From NCBI GenBank assembly GCA_910586175.1, contig CAJUIJ010000142.1, positions 1 through 6,509 on the forward strand: a DNA stretch of 6,509 nt. Direction: 5' to 3'. Shown one piece after another: positions 1 to 6,509 of this stretch. Within the stretch, counting starts at the first letter, position 1; the number at the start of each line of letters is the position of its first letter. Both the position numbers and the translations under genes were made by a program. This DNA comes from an uncultured Muribaculaceae bacterium (GTDB lineage Bacteria > Bacteroidota > Bacteroidia > Bacteroidales > Muribaculaceae). The notes below the pieces were generated by a model. It was given only the letters and a program-made list of their open reading frames with translations, searched no databases and was not told where the DNA came from.

Positions 1-1
1 T

Positions 2-2242
2 TCAATTTTATCAATACTTTTGTTGGGAGCGATATCGGCCTCGGCGGCCGGTACCGCTCCTGACGGTTTTGCCGCTATGCGCTCTCGCGCCAAACGGCTC
101 GCTTTCGAGTCGCGGGCGGCAAATGGCACCGCAAATCTATGTGTGTACAATTTCACCGATGCTCGCAAGGGCTTCGTGGTGACTTTGGGCGATGCCGTGG
201 TAGGTTATGCCGACGATGGTGAGTTTGATATACGCACGGCTCCACCGGCGCTTGTCTCTATTCTGAAGAATGCTGCCGGTGCGGATGATGCAGATACCGA
301 TGACAACGGTCAGTGGACCCCCGTTGCGCCGATTGCCAACGATAAGGGATATGTGATGTGGAACCAGGATTCTCCCTTCAATGACCTTTGCCCCGAATAT
401 GCAGTGGGGCAGCGTTCTCCATCCGGCTGTGTTGCTACTGCCATGGCCCAGGTGATGTTTGTGCATCAATGGCCCAAGCGTGGCACAGGTACGCACACTT
501 ACAGCCCGGCAATTCTGAATGGCAACACGCTGACTGCCGATTTCGGCAGTACCGACTATAATTGGGATGCCATGATTCCATATTATGCCGACAGGCTTCA
601 TGCCGACGGTTTTACAAGCGAGCAGAGCCGCGCAGCTGTGGCTGAGCTGATGTTGCATTGCGGTGTGTCGGTCGATATGGTGTATTACACGCAGTCGGGC
701 GCTACAGATTATGATGTGCCGCCGGCTCTGGTGAATTATTTCAATTATGACCGCGGACTCGCTTACCGCAAGCGCGAGCATTATGCCACACGCGATTGGC
801 TAGGCTTTATCCACGCCGAGCTCGAGGCCGGTCGTCCGGTGCTCGCTTACGGTCGCTCCGCTTCGGGTGGCCATGCCTATGTGTTCGACGGCATGGATGC
901 AAACGGTTTCATTCATGTAAATTGGGGCTGGGGAGGCATGAGCAACGGTTATTTCAACACATCTGCACTAACTCCACCCACTCAGGGTATTGGTGGTTCC
1001 GACGGCGGCTTCAACTATTCGCAGCGTATTATCACCGGCATAAAGCCTGTCTCTGACCAACTCTCTGATTTTCACGTGGAGATAACTTCGACTGAGGCTC
1101 TCTCTGCTGCAAAGAAAAAAATCGGCAATGGTGAGGATGTGAGGATTAAGCTCACGGGCAAGGTGTATAATCATGGCTGGCGTGACGCAGACTTCGACTA
1201 TGCGCTTGTGCTCAAAGATAATGCCGGTGAGGTGGTGAAGGTAATCGAAGGTCCTAAGGGAAATACTCTCGCCATGAATGCCACCGGTTATGCTCCCGAT
1301 TTCGGCAATGTGAATTTCGGCAATCTCGCAGCGGGTGAGTATACTCTTTACCCGGCTGTCAGAATGACCGGTGGTGAGCATGATTGGATTCAGGTGCGTG
1401 ATGAATATATCGGCTATCCGAATATCCTTAATGTCAAGGTTGAGGGTGATGAGGTTTCATTTTCCAACCCTGATTATTTTGATTTGGAAGCCACTGATGT
1501 CACTCTGCCTGACGTGATATATTCGCAGATTCCGGCTCTGATTACCACAAATGTCATCAATAATGGTGATGTGGAGTATCATGGTGAGATTAAGGCCGTG
1601 CTGATGGAAGGCAACTCCCAGGTGGCTTCAACCTCCAATTATATAATAGACCTTGCTCCCGGCATGTCCACACCTATTAAGTTTACCGATGCTTTCAGCG
1701 CACCAGCCGGCGACTATAAGCTGACTCTGCTTAATGATGATGGCCAGAAGGTGTGTCAACCGATGGATGTGCGCGTCGAGGTTACTCCAGCTTTGGGCAA
1801 TGTATCCTCGTCAAGCAATCTGCAAGTGCTTGAGGCTAAGACTTCCAATGTGTCGGTAAAGGCTACTCTCAAGGCCGACGGTATGTTCAGAGGTCTCTTG
1901 TATGCTTTCATTTATAATGAGAAGGGTGCGTTGGAGCAGGGTTGCCTATATCCTGAATATGTGTCTCTCGATGCCGATTCTCCCGTGGAGGTGAATCTGT
2001 CGGGTGAATTTGAAAATGGTGTGCCGGGCAAGTCGTATGAGGTCAGGCTCGCCACTTACAGCAACTACACCTATAATTTCCTCACTGATGCTGACTCGGA
2101 GGTGCTGTTTGTGCTCGAGGGTGAGTCGTCGGTAGATGAGGTTGGGGATGATAAAACCGAATACCGTTATTACGATTTCAACGGTTTTGAGGTGGACCCG
2201 AAAAATGTGAGATATTACAAGAAAGTTAAAATCAACAAGTAA
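2..2242 (+). CDS. Secreted C10 family (streptopain-like) cysteine peptidase with C-terminal Ig-like domains, 5' truncated by the window edge
   Basis: A papain-fold endopeptidase related to streptopain (SpeB) and Prevotella interpain A, probably secreted as a zymogen. The frame is open to the left edge and the first visible residues (SILSILLLGAISASAAG) are the hydrophobic end of a signal peptide, so the real start lies upstream; TTG at 20 is only the first possible start codon. Counting from that TTG: residues 17-83 resemble the SpeB propeptide/Spi inhibitor fold (Inhibitor_I69), 84-98 are an acidic linker, and 99-344 are the catalytic domain. The nucleophile Cys137 lies in SGCVATAMAQVM and the catalytic His285 in GGHAYVFDG; their 148-residue spacing equals that of SpeB Cys192/His340. 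Asn301-Trp302 and Trp304 lie in HVNWGWGG. No key residue is missing. Residues 350-702 look like three beta-sandwich domains, and 703-740 form a short tail with YDFNG and a KKVKINK end, like a divergent T9SS type-A sorting tail. It lies 4 bases before the adhesin-like gene. The family call is very secure; the physiological substrate is unknown. Confidence 0.95.
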   Translation, partial: SILSILLLGAISASAAGTAPDGFAAMRSRAKRLAFESRAANGTANLCVYNFTDARKGFVVTLGDAVVGYADDGEFDIRTAPPALVSILKNAAGADDADTDDNGQWTPVAPIANDKGYVMWNQDSPFNDLCPEYAVGQRSPSGCVATAMAQVMFVHQWPKRGTGTHTYSPAILNGNTLTADFGSTDYNWDAMIPYYADRLHADGFTSEQSRAAVAELMLHCGVSVDMVYYTQSGATDYDVPPALVNYFNYDRGLAYRKREHYATRDWLGFIHAELEAGRPVLAYGRSASGGHAYVFDGMDANGFIHVNWGWGGMSNGYFNTSALTPPTQGIGGSDGGFNYSQRIITGIKPVSDQLSDFHVEITSTEALSAAKKKIGNGEDVRIKLTGKVYNHGWRDADFDYALVLKDNAGEVVKVIEGPKGNTLAMNATGYAPDFGNVNFGNLAAGEYTLYPAVRMTGGEHDWIQVRDEYIGYPNILNVKVEGDEVSFSNPDYFDLEATDVTLPDVIYSQIPALITTNVINNGDVEYHGEIKAVLMEGNSQVASTSNYIIDLAPGMSTPIKFTDAFSAPAGDYKLTLLNDDGQKVCQPMDVRVEVTPALGNVSSSSNLQVLEAKTSNVSVKATLKADGMFRGLLYAFIYNEKGALEQGCLYPEYVSLDADSPVEVNLSGEFENGVPGKSYEVRLATYSNYTYNFLTDADSEVLFVLEGESSVDEVGDDKTEYRYYDFNGFEVDPKNVRYYKKVKINK

Positions 2243-2246
2243 CAAT

Positions 2247-2306
2247 ATGAACATCAAATTTTTAACCATCTCCGCAGCCGCGCTTGCCACGTTGTGTGTG
2301 CAGGCG
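2247..2306 (+). other. Signal peptide of the modular adhesin-like protein
   Basis: The first 20 codons give a Lys at position 4, a hydrophobic core rich in Ala/Leu (ISAAALATLC) and an A-x-A-like cleavage site, VQA, before Gly21. There is no lipobox: the Cys at position 17 is followed by VQA rather than sitting at +1 of an L-[AS]-[GA]-C motif, so type I signal peptidase cleavage is preferred over lipoprotein processing. This fits Sec export to the periplasm followed by T9SS passage of the outer membrane. Confidence 0.85.
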
Positions 2307-5300
2307 GGCAACTTTGCGGAGCAGACACCCGGGCAGTGGCGTGCGTTGCCGGAGGTGAATTTCAGTTCGGCCGGCGTAGCCGGTGCTTCGGTGTCAGAGT
2401 CTGAGCTTCAGGTCAATGGCCTGTCGCGTCCGGCCAAGGCAAAGGCGCGCGTGGCGCAGGCCGATATGTCGCTGTTCGACGGGCGCACCATATATGGCGC
2501 GATGATCAGCTCGAACGAGTGGGATGGTGTATCTATCACTCAGGTGCCTTATGGCGTGTATTCGTTCGAGATCGGTAGCAACCCGGCTCCCGTCTCCTAT
2601 ATCACCGATATGATCTATGGCTTCAAGTCTGCCGCCTGGGGTCGAGACAATATGTATGGCATTGTGCCGCTCTCTGTAATGGGTGCGATAAATGGTTCAC
2701 GCCATATCCAAATCGATACGAAGAACTGGACGGAGACAAGCAATGTGTTCCATGATACCAATGAAGGTACATATTCGTTGATGCCTTGCTCCATGGCCTA
2801 TGACCCCACTAACGACACGTTCTATGCTTTCCGCTATAAGGAAGATCTTTCGGGTCTCGACTGGGTAAAGGTGAACCCTGTTGAATCTCAGTATGAGATG
2901 GTGGCAGCTTATCGCGGCAAGACTGTGGTGCTGACTCTGGCCGCCACTCCCGACGGCTCGATGTATTACATCGACATTGAGGGCGACCTCTACACCATCA
3001 ACAAGGAGAACGGACGCACTTCGCTCGTCGGCAATACCGGTGTGACTCCGGCTGCCTACGACCAGTGTATGGTGTATGACAACCGTTCAGGCTCTTTCCT
3101 CTGGGCAGCCCTGAGCAATGAGGGTTCGGTGCTTTACAGTGTCAACCCCCGGACTGCCGAGACAAAGCGCGTCATGAAGTTCAAGAATTCTGAGCAGTTC
3201 GTAGCTCTCTACATCACCGATTCGACTGCACTTCCGGGTGCGCCGGCGGCTGTGGGCCGACCCCAGTTGAAGTATTCTGCCAATGGTGCGCTTGATGGCA
3301 ACATCACTTTCACTATACCTTCCAAGACTTTCGACGGGAATGCCCTCTCAGGTGATGTCAATCTCAACGTGTGGCTCGATGGCGAAAATATAAAGGGTGT
3401 CAATGTGGCCTCGGGTTCGTCGCAGTCTATACCGGTGACTCTTGCCGAGGGTAATCATTATGTGGATATAACTGTCGACAATGCTGTCGGTTTCTCGCCT
3501 ATGCGTTATATATATCAGTATGCAGGTTTTGATACTCCGCTTGCTCCGGGCAAACCGACCATGAAGTTCAATGACAATGTCAATGAGGTGACTTGGCAAG
3601 TGCCGGAGGGTGGCGTAAACAAGGGTTACATCGATTTCGACAACCTCACTTACGACGTGGTGCGTATGCCGGGCGAGGTTAAGGTGGCTACCGGACTGAA
3701 GGCTACATCGTTCAGCGAACCGACCCCGGAGGCCCTGCAGGCTTACTATTATAAGATTACCGCTATCAACAACGGTCATGTGTCGGCTGTGGCCGAAACC
3801 AATCGTGTGCTCTGTGGTGACGCTTTTCCGGTGCCTTACAGTCAGTCGTTTGAGGATGAGGCCACTTTCAATGACTTCTTCAAGACTGTCGACAATGACG
3901 GCGCAGGCTCTACGTGGCGTTATGGCTACAGTGGCGAGGTGCGCATTGACTACATAAAGAATGACCAGGATCCTTTTGATGCCGACGATTGGCTCATTCT
4001 TCCGAAGGTCGCCATGCAGAATGGTGTGAAGTATCGTTTCCATATGAACATGAAGACTTTCACGCCCAGTTATCCTGAGGATTTCGAGATTCTTGTCGGC
4101 ACTGATCCCGATGACCTGACTTCGTTCAAGTCTGTGAAGAAGGAGGTCGAATTTACCGAGATTGCCAAGGAGTTTGATGACTATTCGACTGACTTCACTG
4201 TAGATGCCGATGGCGACTACAATGTGGCTGTGCGTTATTGCTCTCGCCATGATGAGAACAGTAGCCTTATGATGGTCCGCAATGTAGGCATTGACAAGAT
4301 AGGTATGACTGCTGCACCTGCTGCCGTGTCAGTTCTCACCGTCACCCCCGACGCCGGTTATCTCCTTAAGGCCACTGTGGCTTTCAAGGCCCCTCAGGTC
4401 ACCCTCTCAGGTGAGTCTCTCTCTGACATTTCTTATGTGGAGGTGATGCGTGACAACGAGTCCGAGCCTGTGCATAAATTTGAGCCCGTGACTCCCGGTC
4501 AGGAACTTTCCTGGGTTGACGAGAATGTGCCTTCTGTCGGTCTCCACAATTACACTGTCACAGCCTTCAATGAGGCCGGCAATGGTGAGTCTGTCTCCGC
4601 TGAACAGTTCATCGGTATTTTCGAAGCCCCCTTTAATGCGGATTTCTCCGATAAGAAGTATTCACGCACGTTATGGTCTTCTGAAGATAATATAGAGAAT
4701 GATCCTGACGGTTGGTATGGTTGGACCTGGAAGGAGGATAGCAATGGTGTAGGCTATTATGACCTCTATCACTATCTGCTCGATGATGCCGACACTGAGA
4801 TTTGGCTCTTCTCTCCGAAGTTCAAGCTCGAACCGAACACTGTGTATACCGTAGGTTATAATGGTCATTTCGCAGGTGGAGCGGCTTATCCAGACATCGA
4901 GTGGCAGCTCGCTTATGGCGACGATGCTTCTTCTGAGGGTATGAATAAAATCTCGGGTATCGACAAGTTCGAATATGTCGATTCTGACATGGAAACCATG
5001 CTCGTTAATAAGGATGCGGTGAACCGTCATTTCGGCTTCGGTGTGACCGGTGCCACTAAATACGACTATTTCACTGCGAAGCTTAAGAACTTCTCGCTCG
5101 TGCGCCGTGCATCGGCTTTTGCTCCTTATCGCATTACCAATTACAAGGGTGTTGCCGACAATGGGGGTGCGCTGAAGGCTAATCTTGAGTTCAAGACTCC
5201 TGAGGTGAACTATTATAATGAAGATCTCGACAAGAATGAGGACTTGACCATAAAGATTTATCAGGGCAAAGGCGCTACCATCCCGTCTTATACTGTTACT

Positions 5301-6413
5301 GCCAAGCCGGGTGAGAATGTGAAGTGGACAGATGCCAACGCTCTGCATGGTTTCAATTATTATCGCATCACTTGCGAAAACTCTAACGGTGTGGGTGAGG
5401 TGTTCAACGACACTATCTTCGTGGGGCGCGACTTGCCTACAGCGGTGGAGAACTTGACTTTCAAGGGTGATTCCGACAATGCAAATCTGAGAATTTCATG
5501 GAGCAAACCCTCAACCGGTGTCAATGGTGGCCTTGTGCTTGCCGGCGAGACCAAGTATAATGTCTACTCTTATAATCATACCAACAGTGAGCTGACTCCC
5601 GTTGCCTCCAATGTTGAGGGCGAGTCTTATCTTGTGGATGTCAACAATCTTGATGCCCAGAAGCTCTATTATTATGCTGTGTCTGCCGTCAATTCTGAGG
5701 GCGAAGGTAAAGCCATTGCCTCGAGCATCGTGCTCGGCAAGCCGTATGAACTCCCGTTTGCTGAGTCGTTTGCCAATTCATCCCTCTCCACTCAAGTGTG
5801 GCAGGTGATTCCTATGGCTCCGGGTGCCACTGCAGCCGGCGTTACGGAGCCTTCGCAGGCTGAGTATAACCAGTGCGCCGGCCCGCAGGATAATGACGGC
5901 GGTTGCGCGTATTTCTACAATGGTTATCAATCTGAAATTTTTGCAGGTGCTCTGCTCGTTTCGCCGAAGACAAGGATAGATAAGGAGGGTGGCAATGTGC
6001 TCTCTTTCTGGGCTTATCATTACAAGGAGCCTGATACATATGTCAACAAGGGCACCATTGCAGTGGCTGTTTCTGCCGACGATGCTTCACCCGAAGTAAT
6101 TGCTTCGTTTGAGGTCGGTGGTGATAAGGAGACGGGCTGGACTGAGCATAAGGTGAACCTCGACAAGTATAAGAATGCCAACTATATCTCGTTTGTGCTG
6201 ATGGGCATGACCCCTGGTTATATGGATGCTCTTTATGTCGACAATGTGAAGCTCTCCAAAACTTCGGGCATAAATGCCGTGACCGATGAAGACAATGCCA
6301 GCGAAAATGTGCAGCAATTCGACCTTAATGGTCTGCGCATCAACGGCATGAATGCTGTTCAAGGCAACACGATTGTGATAACCAACGGCAAGAAAGTGAT
6401 GAACCGTCGCTAA
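2247..6413 (+). CDS. Large secreted modular protein: propeller-like domain, FN3-like and choice-of-anchor J (cleaved adhesin-like) modules, T9SS-type tail
   Basis: Probably a cell-surface or secreted adhesin/binding protein; no enzymatic motif was seen. ATG at 2247 is followed by a clear signal peptide (residues 1-20, cleavage likely after VQA). Residues 21-71 are an Ala/Ser-rich linker. Residues 72-325 look like a beta-propeller, with blade-like motifs near 183 (MAYDPTNDTFYAF), 231 (LAATPDGSMYYID) and 274 (CMVYDNRSGSFLW), spaced 43-48 residues apart. Then follow a sandwich domain (338-424), FN3-like (434-526), J1 (529-685), FN3-like (690-790), J2 (793-955), two FN3-like (958-1060, 1063-1165) and J3 (1168-1337). 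The J modules share a core strand: DADDWLILPKV (578), EIWLFSPKF (851), GALLVSPKT (1234), and end on similar strands (VRNVGIDKI, LKNFSLVR, VDNVKLSK). The tail 1341-1388 has FDLNGLRI and a NGKKVMNRR end, typical of short T9SS type-A sorting domains. It is probably cotranscribed with the upstream C10 peptidase. No strong Shine-Dalgarno sequence precedes the ATG, as usual in Bacteroidota. The architecture is well supported; the ligand is unknown and domain edges are approximate. Confidence 0.9.
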   Translation: MNIKFLTISAAALATLCVQAGNFAEQTPGQWRALPEVNFSSAGVAGASVSESELQVNGLSRPAKAKARVAQADMSLFDGRTIYGAMISSNEWDGVSITQVPYGVYSFEIGSNPAPVSYITDMIYGFKSAAWGRDNMYGIVPLSVMGAINGSRHIQIDTKNWTETSNVFHDTNEGTYSLMPCSMAYDPTNDTFYAFRYKEDLSGLDWVKVNPVESQYEMVAAYRGKTVVLTLAATPDGSMYYIDIEGDLYTINKENGRTSLVGNTGVTPAAYDQCMVYDNRSGSFLWAALSNEGSVLYSVNPRTAETKRVMKFKNSEQFVALYITDSTALPGAPAAVGRPQLKYSANGALDGNITFTIPSKTFDGNALSGDVNLNVWLDGENIKGVNVASGSSQSIPVTLAEGNHYVDITVDNAVGFSPMRYIYQYAGFDTPLAPGKPTMKFNDNVNEVTWQVPEGGVNKGYIDFDNLTYDVVRMPGEVKVATGLKATSFSEPTPEALQAYYYKITAINNGHVSAVAETNRVLCGDAFPVPYSQSFEDEATFNDFFKTVDNDGAGSTWRYGYSGEVRIDYIKNDQDPFDADDWLILPKVAMQNGVKYRFHMNMKTFTPSYPEDFEILVGTDPDDLTSFKSVKKEVEFTEIAKEFDDYSTDFTVDADGDYNVAVRYCSRHDENSSLMMVRNVGIDKIGMTAAPAAVSVLTVTPDAGYLLKATVAFKAPQVTLSGESLSDISYVEVMRDNESEPVHKFEPVTPGQELSWVDENVPSVGLHNYTVTAFNEAGNGESVSAEQFIGIFEAPFNADFSDKKYSRTLWSSEDNIENDPDGWYGWTWKEDSNGVGYYDLYHYLLDDADTEIWLFSPKFKLEPNTVYTVGYNGHFAGGAAYPDIEWQLAYGDDASSEGMNKISGIDKFEYVDSDMETMLVNKDAVNRHFGFGVTGATKYDYFTAKLKNFSLVRRASAFAPYRITNYKGVADNGGALKANLEFKTPEVNYYNEDLDKNEDLTIKIYQGKGATIPSYTVTAKPGENVKWTDANALHGFNYYRITCENSNGVGEVFNDTIFVGRDLPTAVENLTFKGDSDNANLRISWSKPSTGVNGGLVLAGETKYNVYSYNHTNSELTPVASNVEGESYLVDVNNLDAQKLYYYAVSAVNSEGEGKAIASSIVLGKPYELPFAESFANSSLSTQVWQVIPMAPGATAAGVTEPSQAEYNQCAGPQDNDGGCAYFYNGYQSEIFAGALLVSPKTRIDKEGGNVLSFWAYHYKEPDTYVNKGTIAVAVSADDASPEVIASFEVGGDKETGWTEHKVNLDKYKNANYISFVLMGMTPGYMDALYVDNVKLSKTSGINAVTDEDNASENVQQFDLNGLRINGMNAVQGNTIVITNGKKVMNRR
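6270..6410 (+). other. T9SS type-A-like C-terminal sorting tail of the adhesin-like protein
   Basis: About 47 residues from the SGINAV junction to the C-terminus. The region after the last J module begins with an acidic spacer, followed by FDLNGLRI, a short strand ending in GNTIVITNGKKV, and a basic end. The pattern [YF]-[DN]-x-[NQ]-G-x-x-[VI] followed some 15-20 residues later by a G-K-K-V-like strand is common at the ends of Bacteroidales secreted proteins. The upstream protease ends with a weaker version (YDFNGFEV, then YYKKVKINK) at about 2126-2239. The assignment rests on pattern recognition; a profile search would settle it. Confidence 0.6.
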
Positions 6414-6429
6414 TAGATAGCATAAATCC

Positions 6430-6470
6430 AAACAAAGAAGTCTCGGCTCGTGGCCGAGACTTCTTTGTTT
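6430..6470 (+). terminator. Rho-independent, probably bidirectional terminator hairpin
   Basis: The arms at 6430-6447 and 6453-6470 are perfectly complementary over 18 bp around the 5-base loop TCGTG. The stem has a GC-rich apical part (GTCTCGGC) and an A-rich left / T-rich right base, so each strand ends in a T-rich run (TTCTTTGTTT on +, similar on -). It starts 16 bases after the stop codon of the adhesin-like gene and ends 7 bases before a possible minus-strand stop codon. That placement suits a shared terminator between convergent genes. The T-tract is interrupted rather than a pure run and is paired in the stem. Confidence 0.88.
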
Positions 6471-6477
6471 ACTTTGA

Positions 6478-6509
6478 TTATTTCTCTGTGTCGTCGCCGG
6501 AGGCTCCTC
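6478..6509 (-). CDS. Possible 3' end of a convergent gene entering from the right edge
   Basis: On the minus strand a frame open at the right edge ends at a TAA (6480-6478) after nine full codons giving GASGDDTEK. A short hydrophilic, charged end like this is common at protein C-termini. The support is its position directly behind a symmetrical terminator hairpin, plus the absence of a convincing plus-strand start in the same bases. With only 30 bases visible, the family cannot be named and the frame could be chance. Confidence 0.35.
   Translation of the reverse strand, partial: GASGDDTEK

Noticed and set aside
137..781. 214-codon minus-strand open frame opposite the protease
   Set aside because: It overlaps the propeptide and catalytic Cys region of a well supported C10 peptidase; no motif or independent context supports it.
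796..1056. 86-codon plus-strand frame overlapping the catalytic His region of the protease
   Set aside because: Out-of-frame reading of the conserved GGHAYVFDG...HVNWGWGG segment; Arg-rich, with no separate gene evidence.
2243..2246. Possible internal promoter or ribosome binding site for the second gene in the junction
   Set aside because: Only 4 bases separate the genes and no purine-rich Shine-Dalgarno or Bacteroides-type -7/-33 promoter was convincing just upstream; translational coupling or an A/T-rich leader is simpler.
3348..4250. 300-codon open frame on the minus strand, antisense to the large adhesin-like gene
   Set aside because: It is fully antisense to clear FN3/J-domain coding sequence. 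Its translation is rich in His, Arg and Ile without domain logic, a usual by-product of plus-strand codon bias.
4671..5348. 225-codon minus-strand open frame
   Set aside because: Antisense to the J2 and following FN3-like modules, with the same His/Arg/Ile-rich shadow composition, no signal peptide and no recognisable motif.
6411..6420. Closely spaced TAA TAG and a further TAG after the large gene, considered as a readthrough or frameshift site
   Set aside because: The protein already ends with a typical basic sorting tail, and the terminator follows directly; nothing suggests continuation.

Overview
The window looks like a piece of a Bacteroidales chromosome, most likely a gut or oral member of the Muribaculaceae/Prevotella kind. 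The reasons are a secreted streptopain-type (C10) cysteine peptidase, a very large FN3/cleaved-adhesin-like surface protein, C-terminal tails of the type-A type IX secretion (T9SS) style on both proteins, moderate GC content, and no clear Shine-Dalgarno sequence at the one visible start codon. The lineage is an inference from gene content, not from a marker gene.

Layout. Positions 2-2242 (+) hold a C10 peptidase whose 5' end lies outside the window; only the last part of its signal peptide is visible. After a 4-base gap, 2247-6413 (+) encodes a complete 1388-residue secreted modular protein: signal peptide, propeller-like N-terminal domain, then FN3-like and jelly-roll (choice-of-anchor J / cleaved adhesin) modules, and a short sorting-like tail. 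Positions 6430-6470 form an 18-bp perfect hairpin that should terminate the pair. Just beyond it, the minus strand carries what may be the last nine codons of a convergent gene running in from the right edge. There are no RNA genes, mobile elements or CRISPR arrays, and no gene-free stretch longer than about 100 bases.

How the genes may work together. The 4-base spacing, shared orientation and single terminator suggest one transcript. The first product should be a secreted zymogen protease and the second a multi-domain adhesin or binding protein, both probably exported across the outer membrane by T9SS. This resembles the protease-plus-haemagglutinin/adhesin combination that Porphyromonas gingivalis gingipains carry in one polypeptide, here split over two genes. 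The functional partnership is inferred. The region is mostly recognisable biology. The least explained parts are the N-terminal domain of the large protein and the three C-terminal sandwich domains of the protease.
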